A DNA stretch of 64,000 nt from an uncultured Dehalococcoidia bacterium (GTDB lineage Bacteria; Chloroflexota; Dehalococcoidia; Lucifugimonadales; UBA3495). The position numbers and the translations under genes are program-made. The notes under the pieces were generated by a model. That model had not been told where the DNA came from, searched no databases, and worked only from the letters and a program-made list of their open reading frames with translations. The stretch is taken from the NCBI GenBank assembly GCA_958296445.1, contig OY282565.1, positions 496,001-560,000 on the forward strand. The letters are read 5' to 3'. Below are positions 51,831 to 60,797 of the stretch, one piece after another. The stretch's first letter is position 1, and each line of letters starts with the position of its first letter.

Positions 51831-52724
51831 ATGAAGCACGAAAAAGAATTTCACGATTTCCTCGTCAAAGAAGTCAATGTCAATCAATCTGGGATTGACC
51901 GCTTGCATCGCAACGTCAGGACAGTGCAGGAATTTTTGAGTCAAAACTTGGACTCTTTCGATGGAGTCGAGCTGCAAGGTTCCTATGCCTTGAAGACTAT
52001 CATCAAACCCCATCAACGCAATGAATACGACGCCGACATTCTGCTCTACATGAAAACAGGTAAAGACAAGAAAGCCAGAAATTACTTATCCGAAGTTTAC
52101 AACTGCTTCCAAAAAGACAGAACTTTGGCGGGAAAGGCGAAACCGAAAACCAAATGCGTGACCCTTGAATACGCCGGGGATTTCCATCTTGATGTTGTCC
52201 CATGCATTATCCGAGGAAAACGGCATTTAATTTGCAACAGGAACACGAATCAATTTGAGCTGACCAGCAGCATAGCGTACCGGGATTGGTTTAATGCCAA
52301 AGCCAATATTACCAGCGGAAACCTCAAGCTGGCAACAAGGCTGTTGAAGTACATGAGAGACCACAAAGGAAACTTCTCCATTCCTTCAATTCTCTTGACA
52401 ACCCTCATCGGAAACAACGTACATGACAACGAAAACAGCGCTAAAGCCAAAGCTAAATTCAACAGCTTACCGGACACGTTGTTAATCGTGTCAAGGCGAA
52501 TAAATTCCTTTCTGCAACACACCCCGCCAACGCCTAGGATACGCAATCCAAAATTAAAATCGGAGCGTCTCTCAGACGGGCATTGGGACAAAGATAAGTA
52601 CAACGACTTCAGAGGGATGTTCAAGGTATACTATGACAAAATGACCGACGCATACCATGAACACAAAGAGCGTGAAAGCCTGAGAAAATGGCGGGTGCTG
52701 TTCGGCGACAACTTCGGCAGATAA
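51831..52724 (+). CDS. CD-NTase-like (cGAS/DncV) nucleotidyltransferase
   Basis: A 297-residue nucleotidyltransferase. The catalytic pattern of CBASS cyclases is visible: 'VELQGSYALKTIIKP' (GS at residues 50-51), 'EYDADILLY' (Asp67 and Asp69) and 'FHLDVVPCI' (Asp121, followed by V-P). A helical C-terminal half follows ('LKLATRLLKYMRDH'). CD-NTases make cyclic oligonucleotides on phage infection to activate a partner effector. No effector, Cap2/Cap3 or HORMA gene is adjacent, so it is an orphan here. The ATG at 51831 has GGAGGAGGG eight bases upstream. Clearly AT-richer than neighbours, hence likely acquired. Confidence 0.78.
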   Translation: MKHEKEFHDFLVKEVNVNQSGIDRLHRNVRTVQEFLSQNLDSFDGVELQGSYALKTIIKPHQRNEYDADILLYMKTGKDKKARNYLSEVYNCFQKDRTLAGKAKPKTKCVTLEYAGDFHLDVVPCIIRGKRHLICNRNTNQFELTSSIAYRDWFNAKANITSGNLKLATRLLKYMRDHKGNFSIPSILLTTLIGNNVHDNENSAKAKAKFNSLPDTLLIVSRRINSFLQHTPPTPRIRNPKLKSERLSDGHWDKDKYNDFRGMFKVYYDKMTDAYHEHKERESLRKWRVLFGDNFGR

Positions 52725-52774
52725 CCATCCAGTCGCTACTCTATCCCACAATCCAACCCAACGGAGCGCCCACA

Positions 52775-53578
52775 ATGGCAGACGAATCCGTAAAGTTCCA
52801 CACATCCGGCGCCGTCGGGGTCATCACCCTCGACCGCCCTGAGTCGCGCAACGCTCTTACCCCGGCGATGATTGGCGAGCTGGGGCAGGCGGTGACGGCC
52901 TGCGCTTCCCCCACCGTGCGGGCTGTGCTGCTCACCGGCGCGGGCGGCGCGTTCTGCGCCGGAGCCGACGTCAAGCAGCTTGTAGACACCCTGGAGCAGG
53001 GCGGGCCGGAGGCCATCGCGCAACACATCCGCCAACTGGCCGACTCGCTGCATCACCGGGTAGTGCTTCCGCTGCGTCGGCTGCCCAAGCCGGTAGTGGC
53101 CGCGGTGAACGGCGCGGCGGCGGGGGCCGGTTTCAGCTTGACCCTAGCCGCCGACCTGCGCCTGGCCGCCCAGAACGCCCGCTTCCTGATGGCCTACGCC
53201 AACATCGGAGCGCCCGCCGACGGCGGCTCTACCTGGCTGTTGCCCCGTCTGCTGGGCGAGGGCCGGGCTATGGAACTCTACCTCGCCAGCCAGCCCATCG
53301 GCGCCCCCCGCGCCCTAGAGCTTGGGTTGGTCAGCCAAGTCTGCCCCGACGAGGAACTGGCCCGCCACGCCCTAGAAACTGCCACCCGCCTGGCCGGCGG
53401 CCCCACCATCGCCTACGCCCGCGTCAAAGAACTCTACGAGCGCTCCTGGGCTTCCACCCTAGAATCGCAACTGGACGCCGAAACCGAAACCTTCGCCCAA
53501 ACCGCCCTGACCCGCGACTTACAGGAAGGCATCCGCGCCTTCGCCGCCCGCCGTCAGCCGTGGTTCCAAGGACAATAA
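52775..53578 (+). CDS. Enoyl-CoA hydratase/isomerase
   Basis: A 267-residue crotonase-fold enzyme. 'GVITLDRPESRNALTPAM' starts the fold, 'GAGGAFCAGADVKQL' near residue 60 is the first oxyanion-hole segment, and 'AAVNGAAAGAGFSLTLAADL' near 107 the second; 'NIGAPADGGSTWLLPRLLG' follows. The 'GAPADGG' position where hydratases have a catalytic glutamate holds alanine, so the reaction could be isomerase-type. GGAG lies eight bases before the ATG at 52775; an upstream in-frame start is rejected because it overlaps the CD-NTase gene. Confidence 0.92.
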   Translation: MADESVKFHTSGAVGVITLDRPESRNALTPAMIGELGQAVTACASPTVRAVLLTGAGGAFCAGADVKQLVDTLEQGGPEAIAQHIRQLADSLHHRVVLPLRRLPKPVVAAVNGAAAGAGFSLTLAADLRLAAQNARFLMAYANIGAPADGGSTWLLPRLLGEGRAMELYLASQPIGAPRALELGLVSQVCPDEELARHALETATRLAGGPTIAYARVKELYERSWASTLESQLDAETETFAQTALTRDLQEGIRAFAARRQPWFQGQ

Positions 53579-53581
53579 GCA

Positions 53582-54100
53582 ATGACCGCTCCCAAGAAAA
53601 TCCTGATGATCGCCGGGCCCAACGGCGCCGGTAAAACCACCTTCGCCAGGGAATTTCTACCTAACGAAGCCAACGTTCCGACTTTTATCAACGCTGACCT
53701 CATAGCCGCCGGACTGAACCCGTTCCAGCCGGAGAACGAGGCGATGCGGGCCGGGCGGCTGATGTTGCGAATGATTGATGAGCGCGTCCGGGCGGGAGAA
53801 AGTTTCTCTATTGAGACCACCCTCAGCGGGCGGGGTTATGCCCGCTCCATCCCGCAGTGGCAAGCGCGGGGATACCGCGTGGAGCTGTATTACCTACGGC
53901 TCCCTTCCGCAGACATGGCGGTTGACCGGGTTAGGCGGCGCGTCCGGGAGGGCGGCCACCATATACCGGAGGATGTCATTCGCCGACGATTTGAGCTCGG
54001 TTGGCGCAATTTCCTGTTCCTGTACCGGGATATTGTAGATAATTGGGAGTTGTACGATAATTCAGGAACCGCCCCCCTGCTTTTGGAAAAAAGGGAGTGA
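53582..54100 (+). CDS. Zeta-toxin-like P-loop kinase
   Basis: A 172-residue P-loop protein. Walker A is 'IAGPNGAGKTTFAREFL' at residues 10-26; 'FINADLIAAGLNPFQPENEA' and 'GESFSIETTLSGRGYARSIP' match the zeta-toxin/UDP-GlcNAc kinase-like group, with the conserved D in INADLI and E in ETTLSG. Zeta toxins phosphorylate UDP-sugars or related nucleotides. It lies three bases after the enoyl-CoA hydratase gene and three bases before a small basic protein gene that may be its partner. Confidence 0.82.
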   Translation: MTAPKKILMIAGPNGAGKTTFAREFLPNEANVPTFINADLIAAGLNPFQPENEAMRAGRLMLRMIDERVRAGESFSIETTLSGRGYARSIPQWQARGYRVELYYLRLPSADMAVDRVRRRVREGGHHIPEDVIRRRFELGWRNFLFLYRDIVDNWELYDNSGTAPLLLEKRE

Positions 54101-54103
54101 ACT

Positions 54104-54283
54104 ATGACGACAAAAGAACAGCCGGACAGCAAGCAAACCGCCGACCAAGAGAATCCCGATGATTCCGGGACTTTAGCCGCCATGAAGCGGGCTGCCAAGA
54201 AGGCCCGCAAGCGGGCCATTGACAACGACGGCTACGTGGCGACTTGGCGGGACGGGAAAATCGTATACGACACCGAGCCGTAA
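54104..54283 (+). CDS. Small partner protein of zeta-like kinase
   Basis: A 59-residue protein. The N-terminal half is acidic and disordered-looking ('KQTADQENPDDSG'), the middle strongly basic ('MKRAAKKARKRAIDNDG'), the end 'YVATWRDGKIVYDTEP'. AAGGGAG precedes the ATG, and the gene begins three bases after the kinase stop, so the two are coupled. It could be the antitoxin; it does not resemble the epsilon antitoxin, so this is positional inference. Confidence 0.6.
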   Translation: MTTKEQPDSKQTADQENPDDSGTLAAMKRAAKKARKRAIDNDGYVATWRDGKIVYDTEP

Positions 54284-54296
54284 CGCCCCGCCACCG

Positions 54297-56819
54297 TCAC
54301 CGTAACTGCGCCACCGTCACCCCCTCGCCGCCGGGGCCTTCGCCGTCGGCGGCCCCGGATACCAGCGGATGGCGGGAAAGGTAGTCGCGGATGGCGCGGC
54401 GCAGGGCCCCGGTGCCTTTGCCGTGGATGATGCGCAGCATTGCCGCGCCGTCCAAAGCCGCATCGTTCAGGGCCGTGTCCACGCGGGCCACGGCTTCGTC
54501 CACCCGCAGGCCGCGCAAGTCCATTTCCGGGTCGGGCCTTCGCGGAGCGGCCGCCCGGCCAGCGGCCCGATCCAAATGGACGCCGTGGCGGGCCGCGGCG
54601 GGGTGCGCTTCCGCCCGGCTCTGCAACTGGTACACCGGCACCTTGGCCCGCATCGTTCCCAGCAGCACTTCCACCCGCTGCGCCTGCCCCGAACCCGACG
54701 AAGGTTCCGGCGGCGCGATTACCTCCACCGGCTGCGGTATGCCGCGGACATACACCCGGTCGCCGCTCTTTAGCCGTTCCTGCCAGGGGGTGCGCCTGAT
54801 TTCAATGGGCTGCCAAACGGCGGAGTCCAGCTCCCGTTGCACCTCGCGCAGGGCGCGTTGGCTTTCGCTGATTCCGGCGGGGCGTCCTCCGGCAAGCCCG
54901 GAACGGGCCGGGGCAGGCGACACGGAAGCCCGCCCGGCGGCTTCGGCGGCCCGCTCCGCCTGTTGCAGCTTGTCCAGAATGCCGCCGGTTCGCAACTGCA
55001 ACTCGCGGCGGGCCTCCTCCACCAGTTCGGTCTTGGTGGCCTCTACCGACTCCAGTTGCGTCTCCAGTTCCTGTTGCAGCTTCACCGCCGCCAGCCGCGA
55101 CGACTCCGCCTCGTCCTTCAGCCGCTCCACGGTGCGGCGTTCCTGCTGCAACTCCTGTAGCAGCGTTTCGGTGGCCTGCTCTACCGGCGATATTCCGGCG
55201 CTGGCGTCTTCGATAATTTCTTGGGGCAGCCCCAGCCGCGAGGCGATGGTCAGCGCATAGCTGCGGCCCGGCAGCCCCACCGTTAGCTGGTAGGTGGGGG
55301 CCAGCGTGGCCGGATCCAGGTCTACGCTGGCGTTGAGCATCCCCGGGTGTTCCTGCACCACCCGGGCCACGCCGCGCTGGTGGGTGGTGCCGACCAGAAA
55401 GACGCCCATCCGCTGGAAGTGGCGCAGCACGGCGCTGGCCAGCGCGGCCCCCTCTTCGGGGTCGGTGCTGGTGCCTAATTCATCCACCAGCACCAGCGAG
55501 CGGGCCGTGGCCCGGCGCATAATATCCAGCAGGTTGGTGATATGGGAGCTGAACGTAGAAAGCGACTGCTGGATGCTCTGCTGGTCGCCAATATCGGCAT
55601 AAATGCCGTCGAAACCCGGAAAGCGGGCGTCATCGGCGGGTACGTGCAACCCGGCGTGGGCCATCATCGCCAGCAGGCCCACCGTCTTTAACGCCACCGT
55701 CTTGCCCCCGGCGTTGGGGCCGGTGATAAGCAACACGCCGCGCTCGGAATCCAGCGACAGGCTGATGGGAACCACGGCCCCGTTCCCGCTAGACGGGGCG
55801 GCCCCGGCCAGCAGCGGATGGCGGGCGCGGCTAAGGCGCATCCGGCGCGGCCCATCACCTTCACCGCCAGCGCCGCCCCGTCCGGCAGCATCCCCGCCGC
55901 CGCTTTCCCCGGCGTCCCTTCCCGTATCCTCCATCACCGGCGGCGTGGCCCGCAAAGCCGCCGAGTAGCGGGCTTTGGCGACGTCCAAATCCAGCCGCGC
56001 CACGATGTCTAGGGCCAGCAGTAGGTCTTCGCCCGTTTCGCCGACGCGGGCCGAAAGCTGCCGCAGCACCCGCTCCACCTCGCGCTCCTCGGCCAGCCGG
56101 GCCTCGCGCCAGCGGTTACCCAAATCCACCGCGGCCATAGGTTCAACAAACACCGTCGCGCCGCTGTCGGAAACGTCATGTACGATACCGGCGACGCGGG
56201 GCCGCATCTCCGCCTTGATAAGCAACACCATACGCCCGTTGCGCTGAGTGATGAGCGGCTCCTGCACCACCTCGGCCCGCTGGAACCGCCGCAGGTTGCG
56301 CTCCATAACCTCGTTAAGGCGGCTTTGCGCCTGCCGCGCTTCGGCCCGCAGCCGCCCCAGCAACGGGCTGGCGTAGTCCAGCACTTCCCCGGCCGGGCTG
56401 ATGGCCGCGCCGATTTCGCTGTCCAAGTGGCCCAGCTCCGGGATGTTGCTGGCTAAGCTGGACAGCAACGGCAGGTTCCCTTGACTGCTAAGTTCGTTGC
56501 GGTCATAGCGGGCGGCGCGGGCGAAAGCGCGGACGGCGTACAGCTCCTCGCCCCGCAACAGCCCGCCCAGCAAGGCGCGGTGAATCAGCTCGCTGATGTC
56601 CTGCTCCGGCCCGAACTCCAGAGAGCCGCCGCCGTCAATATAGCGGCGGGCCTCGGTGGTTTCCTGCTGCCGGGTAGCCACCTCCAGCAGGTCGGCGGCC
56701 GGCTCCAGCCCCCGCACCCTTTCCCGCCCCAAAACCGTGCTGGCATACGCCGCCGCCTGCTCCAGCACCTTGTCAAACTCCAGCAACCGCCCGCCCTGCT
56801 CAAAACCGCCCAGCGTCAT
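54297..56819 (-). CDS. mutS2: MutS2 endonuclease/ribosome-rescue factor
   Basis: An 840-residue MutS2. Core helices span residues 1-320; the ATPase has Walker A 'LLITGPNAGGKTVALKT' near 364 and Walker B 'LVLVDELGTSTDPEEGAALA' near 442. A coiled coil near 570-630 and a KOW-like segment ('RLKSGDRVYVRGIPQPVEVI') follow. The C-terminal Smr domain is seen as 'DLRGLRVDEAVARVDTALND' and 'RIIHGKGTGALRRAIRDYL'. MutS2 proteins suppress recombination and, in Bacillus, split collided ribosomes. Upstream in the same direction is the VLRF1-type gene. Confidence 0.95.
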   Translation of the reverse strand: MTLGGFEQGGRLLEFDKVLEQAAAYASTVLGRERVRGLEPAADLLEVATRQQETTEARRYIDGGGSLEFGPEQDISELIHRALLGGLLRGEELYAVRAFARAARYDRNELSSQGNLPLLSSLASNIPELGHLDSEIGAAISPAGEVLDYASPLLGRLRAEARQAQSRLNEVMERNLRRFQRAEVVQEPLITQRNGRMVLLIKAEMRPRVAGIVHDVSDSGATVFVEPMAAVDLGNRWREARLAEEREVERVLRQLSARVGETGEDLLLALDIVARLDLDVAKARYSAALRATPPVMEDTGRDAGESGGGDAAGRGGAGGEGDGPRRMRLSRARHPLLAGAAPSSGNGAVVPISLSLDSERGVLLITGPNAGGKTVALKTVGLLAMMAHAGLHVPADDARFPGFDGIYADIGDQQSIQQSLSTFSSHITNLLDIMRRATARSLVLVDELGTSTDPEEGAALASAVLRHFQRMGVFLVGTTHQRGVARVVQEHPGMLNASVDLDPATLAPTYQLTVGLPGRSYALTIASRLGLPQEIIEDASAGISPVEQATETLLQELQQERRTVERLKDEAESSRLAAVKLQQELETQLESVEATKTELVEEARRELQLRTGGILDKLQQAERAAEAAGRASVSPAPARSGLAGGRPAGISESQRALREVQRELDSAVWQPIEIRRTPWQERLKSGDRVYVRGIPQPVEVIAPPEPSSGSGQAQRVEVLLGTMRAKVPVYQLQSRAEAHPAAARHGVHLDRAAGRAAAPRRPDPEMDLRGLRVDEAVARVDTALNDAALDGAAMLRIIHGKGTGALRRAIRDYLSRHPLVSGAADGEGPGGEGVTVAQLR

Positions 56820-56945
56820 CCAGATTCTCCTTAATTTACCGGGTTGTTAAACGCCGAGGACGCCAAGATTACGCCGAGAGCGCAGAGTTTTGTTGATTAT
56901 ATTTATCTCTGCGTCCTCGGCGTAATCTCTGCGCTCTCGGCGTTG
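56820..56945. repeat. CTCTGCG-type repeat, long inverted pair
   Basis: AACGCCGAGGACGCCAAG with ACGCCGAGAGCGCAGAG at 56851-56888 opposes CTCTGCGTCCTCGGCGTAAT with CTCTGCGCTCTCGGCGTT at about 56907-56945, forming a long imperfect stem. The right arm encodes the last 14 residues of the VLRF1-type protein. Confidence 0.8.
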
Positions 56946-57709
56946 AAATCAATCGTCCAAACGCGGCTCTCGGTGAGCATCGCGGCCACTTGGGGCAGGG
57001 TATCACGTTTCGGGTCGCGGATGTTCAGCCGCCGCCCTAGCGTGATGGGCTGTAGCGCGGCCAGGGCCGGGCATTGCTTCAGCAGGCCGTTAAGCGTAAA
57101 CCGCTCGCCGCCCAGCAACAGATAGTCCAGCCGCGCCGCGGGCGGCAAAAGCTGCGCCTGCGCCGCCTCGCAAACCTTGTCATACAGCCGCTTGATTTGC
57201 CCCTCGCGCACCCGCGTATAGCGCAACTGCGACGTTCCCCCGGCATGGTGCTTGCCCTTGACATACCGGGAATCGGTTTTCGACCCCGCCAATTCCCCGC
57301 CGCAAAAGACCGCCACCGAAAAACGCCCCAGCCGCACCAGCGCCACCCCCACGGTAACATCGGCCTCCAGAATCCCCCGCAACGGGCCATCGTCCCAGCC
57401 CGCCGCCAAGCGCGTCTCCCCCACCGGAAACGGCGGCGCAATCAGCAGCCCGCGCCCGCCAACCCGCAGCCCCACCAGCCCGCACCCGTCCCGCAACGCC
57501 GCCGGGCCCAACTCCCCCACAACAGCCGCCCACCCCAACCCGTCCGGCCCCGCCAACCCCGGCCAGTCGCCCCGCCCGCCGGGCGCCAAGTACAGCGACG
57601 ACGCCCTTGCGCCCGCGCCCGCCTCCGTCGCCAGCTCATCCAGCATCCGCCGCAGCCGGGCCGCCGAAACCGACGCGCCCCTCATTCCATTACCATCATT
57701 CATACCCAA
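56903..57709 (-). CDS. acVLRF1-type peptidyl-tRNA hydrolase / release factor
   Basis: A 268-residue protein related to the Vms1-like release-factor family of Actinobacteria and Chloroflexi. The hallmark is 'KGKHHAGGTSQLRYTRVREG' near residues 150-169, the counterpart of the eRF1 catalytic loop (GGxSxxR). 'LLGGERFTLNGLLKQCPAL' follows. Such proteins cleave peptidyl-tRNA stuck on split 60S/50S-type ribosomal subunits. The last 14 residues derive from an intergenic repeat. It is just upstream of mutS2 in the same direction, and both are ribosome quality-control candidates. Confidence 0.8.
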   Translation of the reverse strand: MGMNDGNGMRGASVSAARLRRMLDELATEAGAGARASSLYLAPGGRGDWPGLAGPDGLGWAAVVGELGPAALRDGCGLVGLRVGGRGLLIAPPFPVGETRLAAGWDDGPLRGILEADVTVGVALVRLGRFSVAVFCGGELAGSKTDSRYVKGKHHAGGTSQLRYTRVREGQIKRLYDKVCEAAQAQLLPPAARLDYLLLGGERFTLNGLLKQCPALAALQPITLGRRLNIRDPKRDTLPQVAAMLTESRVWTIDFNAESAEITPRTQR

Positions 57710-57766
57710 GATTGTATCATCGCCGCCATCCCATCCGCCGGGTATAATCCGCCTGCGCGGCCTAAT

Positions 57767-57792
57767 CTCTGCGCCCTCTGCGCTCTCTGCGT
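57767..57792. repeat. CTCTGCG-type intergenic repeat
   Basis: CTCTGCGCCCTCTGCGCTCT, then CTGCGTT, between the divergent VLRF1 and DinB-like genes, ending 13 bases before the ribosome site of the latter. Confidence 0.75.
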
Positions 57793-57815
57793 TAAAAAAG
57801 ACACTGGAGGCACCA

Positions 57816-58613
57816 TTGAACCCTCAAGAAAGAGAATCAATCATCCAACGCCGCAACGCCGCGCTCCAACGCTTGGACGAGGGGCATCAAACCCTCCTGC
57901 GTTCCCTAGAGGGACTGAACCCCGAGGAAGCCTTTCTAGGTTCCCGCTGGTCGGTGCGCGAAGTGCTGCTCCACCTAGATTCCGAGCGGTACATAGACGC
58001 CCTAGAGCAAATCGCCCGCGGGGAAAGGGAAATGCTGCCCCCCTTTTCCAGCCGCGAGGAGCATTTCCGGCAGGAACTGGAGCATCAGGAAGCCACCCAC
58101 CAGCGGCTACGCGGCCTGCTGTCCGGGCTTTCGCCGGAGCAGTTGGCCCGCCCTGCAACCCCTCCCAACCCGGAAAACTCCTTCCCCGGCCTGACCCTGC
58201 TGGAACTGCTGGAGCGCTCGGCAGGTCACGAAGCCAGCCACGCCCGCCAGATTGAGCTTACCCGCAAATACGTCGCCGCCTTTCGCTCCCAAGAACGCGC
58301 CCTGAACATCGCCGCCCTAGGCAACGGCGACCCGGCCCAACTGCCCGCCGCCGTCAAAGACCTGCTGAATATGGCCGACTACGTAATCGGCGCCCCCGAC
58401 GCCCTAGCCGTAGCCGCCCCCTACGTCCGCGGCGTCCGGCTAACCCTACACCCCAACAACCGCGAGGAACTGGTAAACCGCGCCGCCCGCGAAACCCGCG
58501 AAGGGCTATGGGCCATAATCTGCGTAATGGGCAACGCCAACGACACCGACGAAACCGTAGCCCTAGCCCGCCAACACGCCGACACCATAGCAATACACCG
58601 CCCAACAGAGTAA
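57816..58613 (+). CDS. DinB/YfiT-like metalloprotein
   Basis: A 265-residue protein starting at TTG, with GGAGG five bases upstream. Residues 5-150 form a DinB-like four-helix bundle: 'SRWSVREVLLHLDSERYIDA' carries the first histidine and 'HEASHARQIELTRKY' the HxxxH pair near residue 137. The C-terminal 110 residues ('LNIAALGNGDPAQLPAAVKD') form a second helical domain. DinB-fold proteins are metal-dependent thiol-transfer enzymes or nucleases; the reaction here is unknown. Confidence 0.8.
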   Translation: MNPQERESIIQRRNAALQRLDEGHQTLLRSLEGLNPEEAFLGSRWSVREVLLHLDSERYIDALEQIARGEREMLPPFSSREEHFRQELEHQEATHQRLRGLLSGLSPEQLARPATPPNPENSFPGLTLLELLERSAGHEASHARQIELTRKYVAAFRSQERALNIAALGNGDPAQLPAAVKDLLNMADYVIGAPDALAVAAPYVRGVRLTLHPNNREELVNRAARETREGLWAIICVMGNANDTDETVALARQHADTIAIHRPTE

Positions 58614-58644
58614 CCCCAACAACCCAAAATTTTCCCGCCTCACC

Positions 58645-58670
58645 CCGTAGGGGCGCACAGCCGTGCGCCC
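58645..58670. repeat. Palindromic repeat, family B
   Basis: Same CCGTAGGGGCGCACAGCC unit as at 5289; a short CTCGGCGTTTAATTCCGTGC follows near 58707. The rest of the 58614-58845 gap has no gene. Confidence 0.8.
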
Positions 58671-58845
58671 AACACCGCCCCAAAACCCTTGGCGGGCTTG
58701 GCGCACTCGGCGTTTAATTCCGTGCGCCCAACCCCGCCGGAAAACCCCCGCCGGGTTATCTTTTCCGCCCGCGTGTAATACAATGCCATTCAGCCCCCGT
58801 AGGCATCGCCCTAGACGGGCATAACGGGGAGGGAGACGCAACAGT

Positions 58846-60114
58846 ATGGTAATCGCAAACGTCACCTCGCTGGTAGACACCGATCGGGGCCTTATCAGCC
58901 CGCGAATCTTCAGCGAACCCGACATCTATCAAGAGGAGCTGGAGCGCATATTCGCCCGCTGCTGGCTCTTCCTATGCCATGAAACCCAGATCCCCAAGCC
59001 GGGCGACTTTTTCACCACCTATATGGGCGAGGATCCGGTGCTGGTCACCCGCGACCGCGCCGGCAAAATCAACGCCTTCCTGAACATCTGCCGACACCGG
59101 GGCAACCGCCTGTGCCGCGCCTCCGACGGCAACGCCGCCGCCTTTATCTGCGCCTATCACGGCTGGGCCTACAGTGCCGACGGCAAGCTCCAGGCCGTTC
59201 CCAACCTGCAAGACGCCTACTACAACGAACTCGACCGCGAGCAGTGGAGCCTCATCCCCGTCGCCCAATTGGACACCTACAAGGGGCTGGTGTTCGCCAC
59301 CTTCGACCCGGACGCCCCGCCCCTGCTGGACTATCTTGGCCCTATGACCTGGTATCTCGACGCCTTCTTTGACCGGCGCGAGGGCGGGGCCGAAATCATC
59401 GGCGGCATCCACAAATGGGTCGTGCCGTGCAACTGGAAAATGCCCGCTGAGAACTTCGGTGGCGACGCCTACCACGTTTCTTGGTCGCACCTGTCCGCCA
59501 TCCGCAGCGGTTTCAGCGTCGGCGTCACCACCCAGCCGGCCGGCGGCGGCGGCACCGTGTCCCCCGGCAACGGCCACGGCCTAGTCACCGTCGGCGCCGA
59601 CGAATCGGGCGACCCCACCGAGCTGCTCCGGGACTACGAAAAGAAAATCCGCCCCGAAGTGGAATCCCGGCTAGGCCCTCGCTCCAAAGAATTGAACCCC
59701 ATCGTCGGCACCGTGTTTCCCAACTTTTCCATAGTGCGGGGCAGCTCCCGCAGCTTCCGCGTCTGGCACCCCAAAGGGCCGGACAGCATCGAAATCTGGT
59801 CCTGGGCCTTCGTTGATTGCGCCGCCCCGCCCGAAATCAAAGAGGAAATCCGCCTGACCGCCATCCGCGGCTTCAGCCCATCGGGAACCTTCGAGCAGGA
59901 CGATATGGACAACTGGCAGGAATGCACCGTCACCAGCCGGGGCGTGGTCGCCCGCCGCCAGATGCTCAACTACCAGATGGGCTTGGGCCGCGAATCCTTT
60001 ATCCCCGACTACGACGCCATCACTAGCGAATACCGCCACAGCGACAGCAACCACCGCCAATTCTACCGCCGCTGGGGCCAGCTAATGGCCGCCGATAGCT
60101 GGGCCGAGCTGTAA
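58846..60114 (+). CDS. Rieske ring-hydroxylating dioxygenase alpha subunit 1
   Basis: A 422-residue oxygenase large subunit. The Rieske 2Fe-2S site is 'CRHRGNRLC' with 'CAYHGWAY' (CxH and CxxH near residues 84 and 104). The mononuclear iron site is '[12 protein letters not shown]' near residue 206 (D-x2-H-x4-H). The family inserts O2 into aromatic or similar substrates with electrons from a ferredoxin and reductase, not found here. About 75% similar by eye to the paralogue at 60798. GGAGGGAG is upstream of the ATG. Confidence 0.94.
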   Translation: MVIANVTSLVDTDRGLISPRIFSEPDIYQEELERIFARCWLFLCHETQIPKPGDFFTTYMGEDPVLVTRDRAGKINAFLNICRHRGNRLCRASDGNAAAFICAYHGWAYSADGKLQAVPNLQDAYYNELDREQWSLIPVAQLDTYKGLVFATFDPDAPPLLDYLGPMTWYLDAFFDRREGGAEIIGGIHKWVVPCNWKMPAENFGGDAYHVSWSHLSAIRSGFSVGVTTQPAGGGGTVSPGNGHGLVTVGADESGDPTELLRDYEKKIRPEVESRLGPRSKELNPIVGTVFPNFSIVRGSSRSFRVWHPKGPDSIEIWSWAFVDCAAPPEIKEEIRLTAIRGFSPSGTFEQDDMDNWQECTVTSRGVVARRQMLNYQMGLGRESFIPDYDAITSEYRHSDSNHRQFYRRWGQLMAADSWAEL

Positions 60115-60240
60115 TCGCCTGAACTGTGTTCGCGTGATTCATCTGATGCCATGATTCTCGAATCAAAAATCATGGCAATCGGCAAAATCAAATAAATCAC
60201 AGTTCGGACTTAAGGAAAGGCCAGTGACAACGGAGTGGCA

Positions 60241-60687
60241 ATGCAATACGCAAGGTTTGTAGCGGCGTTCTTGGTCTACGCCATCATTGACATAGCGTGG
60301 AATCTCTCTCCTCCGGCGATGAGTATGTACGAGCGGTTCTACGAAGCCAGCGGCCACGATGTAGTGCGGGATCAGTTCGGACGGGATGAGTTGGGCGGCC
60401 TCGTGCTGCTCGCCGCGCTGGTATTCTTCCTGCTGATTGGCTTGGCGAACAGCGTCCTCGCCATCGAACCGGCCCTGCGGGAGGAAAGCCTGCTGAAAGC
60501 GGCGAGAAACAGCTTCGTGTTCGGCTGCGCGGCCTATGCCACCTACGTGGTGCCGATATACATGATGACGGAGACGTGGCCCGGCGCGCTGGTGCCTATT
60601 GATATTCTCATCGGCGGCGTGTTGAGCCTGATAACGTCGTCGGCCATCACCTACGTGACCCTGAGGCTGCGCCGCCGCAACGGTTGA
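60241..60687 (+). CDS. DUF2177 membrane protein
   Basis: A 148-residue protein with four hydrophobic segments: 'FVAAFLVYAIIDIAWNL', 'LVLLAALVFFLLIGLANSVL', 'FVFGCAAYATYVVPIYM' and 'IDILIGGVLSLITSSAITY'. The order and the 'AAYATY' segment match DUF2177 proteins, whose function is unknown. GGAG lies six bases before the ATG at 60241. It is inserted between two dioxygenase alpha genes in the same direction. Confidence 0.8.
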   Translation: MQYARFVAAFLVYAIIDIAWNLSPPAMSMYERFYEASGHDVVRDQFGRDELGGLVLLAALVFFLLIGLANSVLAIEPALREESLLKAARNSFVFGCAAYATYVVPIYMMTETWPGALVPIDILIGGVLSLITSSAITYVTLRLRRRNG

Positions 60688-60797
60688 GGGGGACGCCCCA
60701 ACCTAACCCTCCTCCGTAGGGAGAGGGAATTTGTCACACATCATCGCGGCATCCGGCAAGAAACCTCAATCGCCAACAAAAGGCTAGGAGTTTCCTT

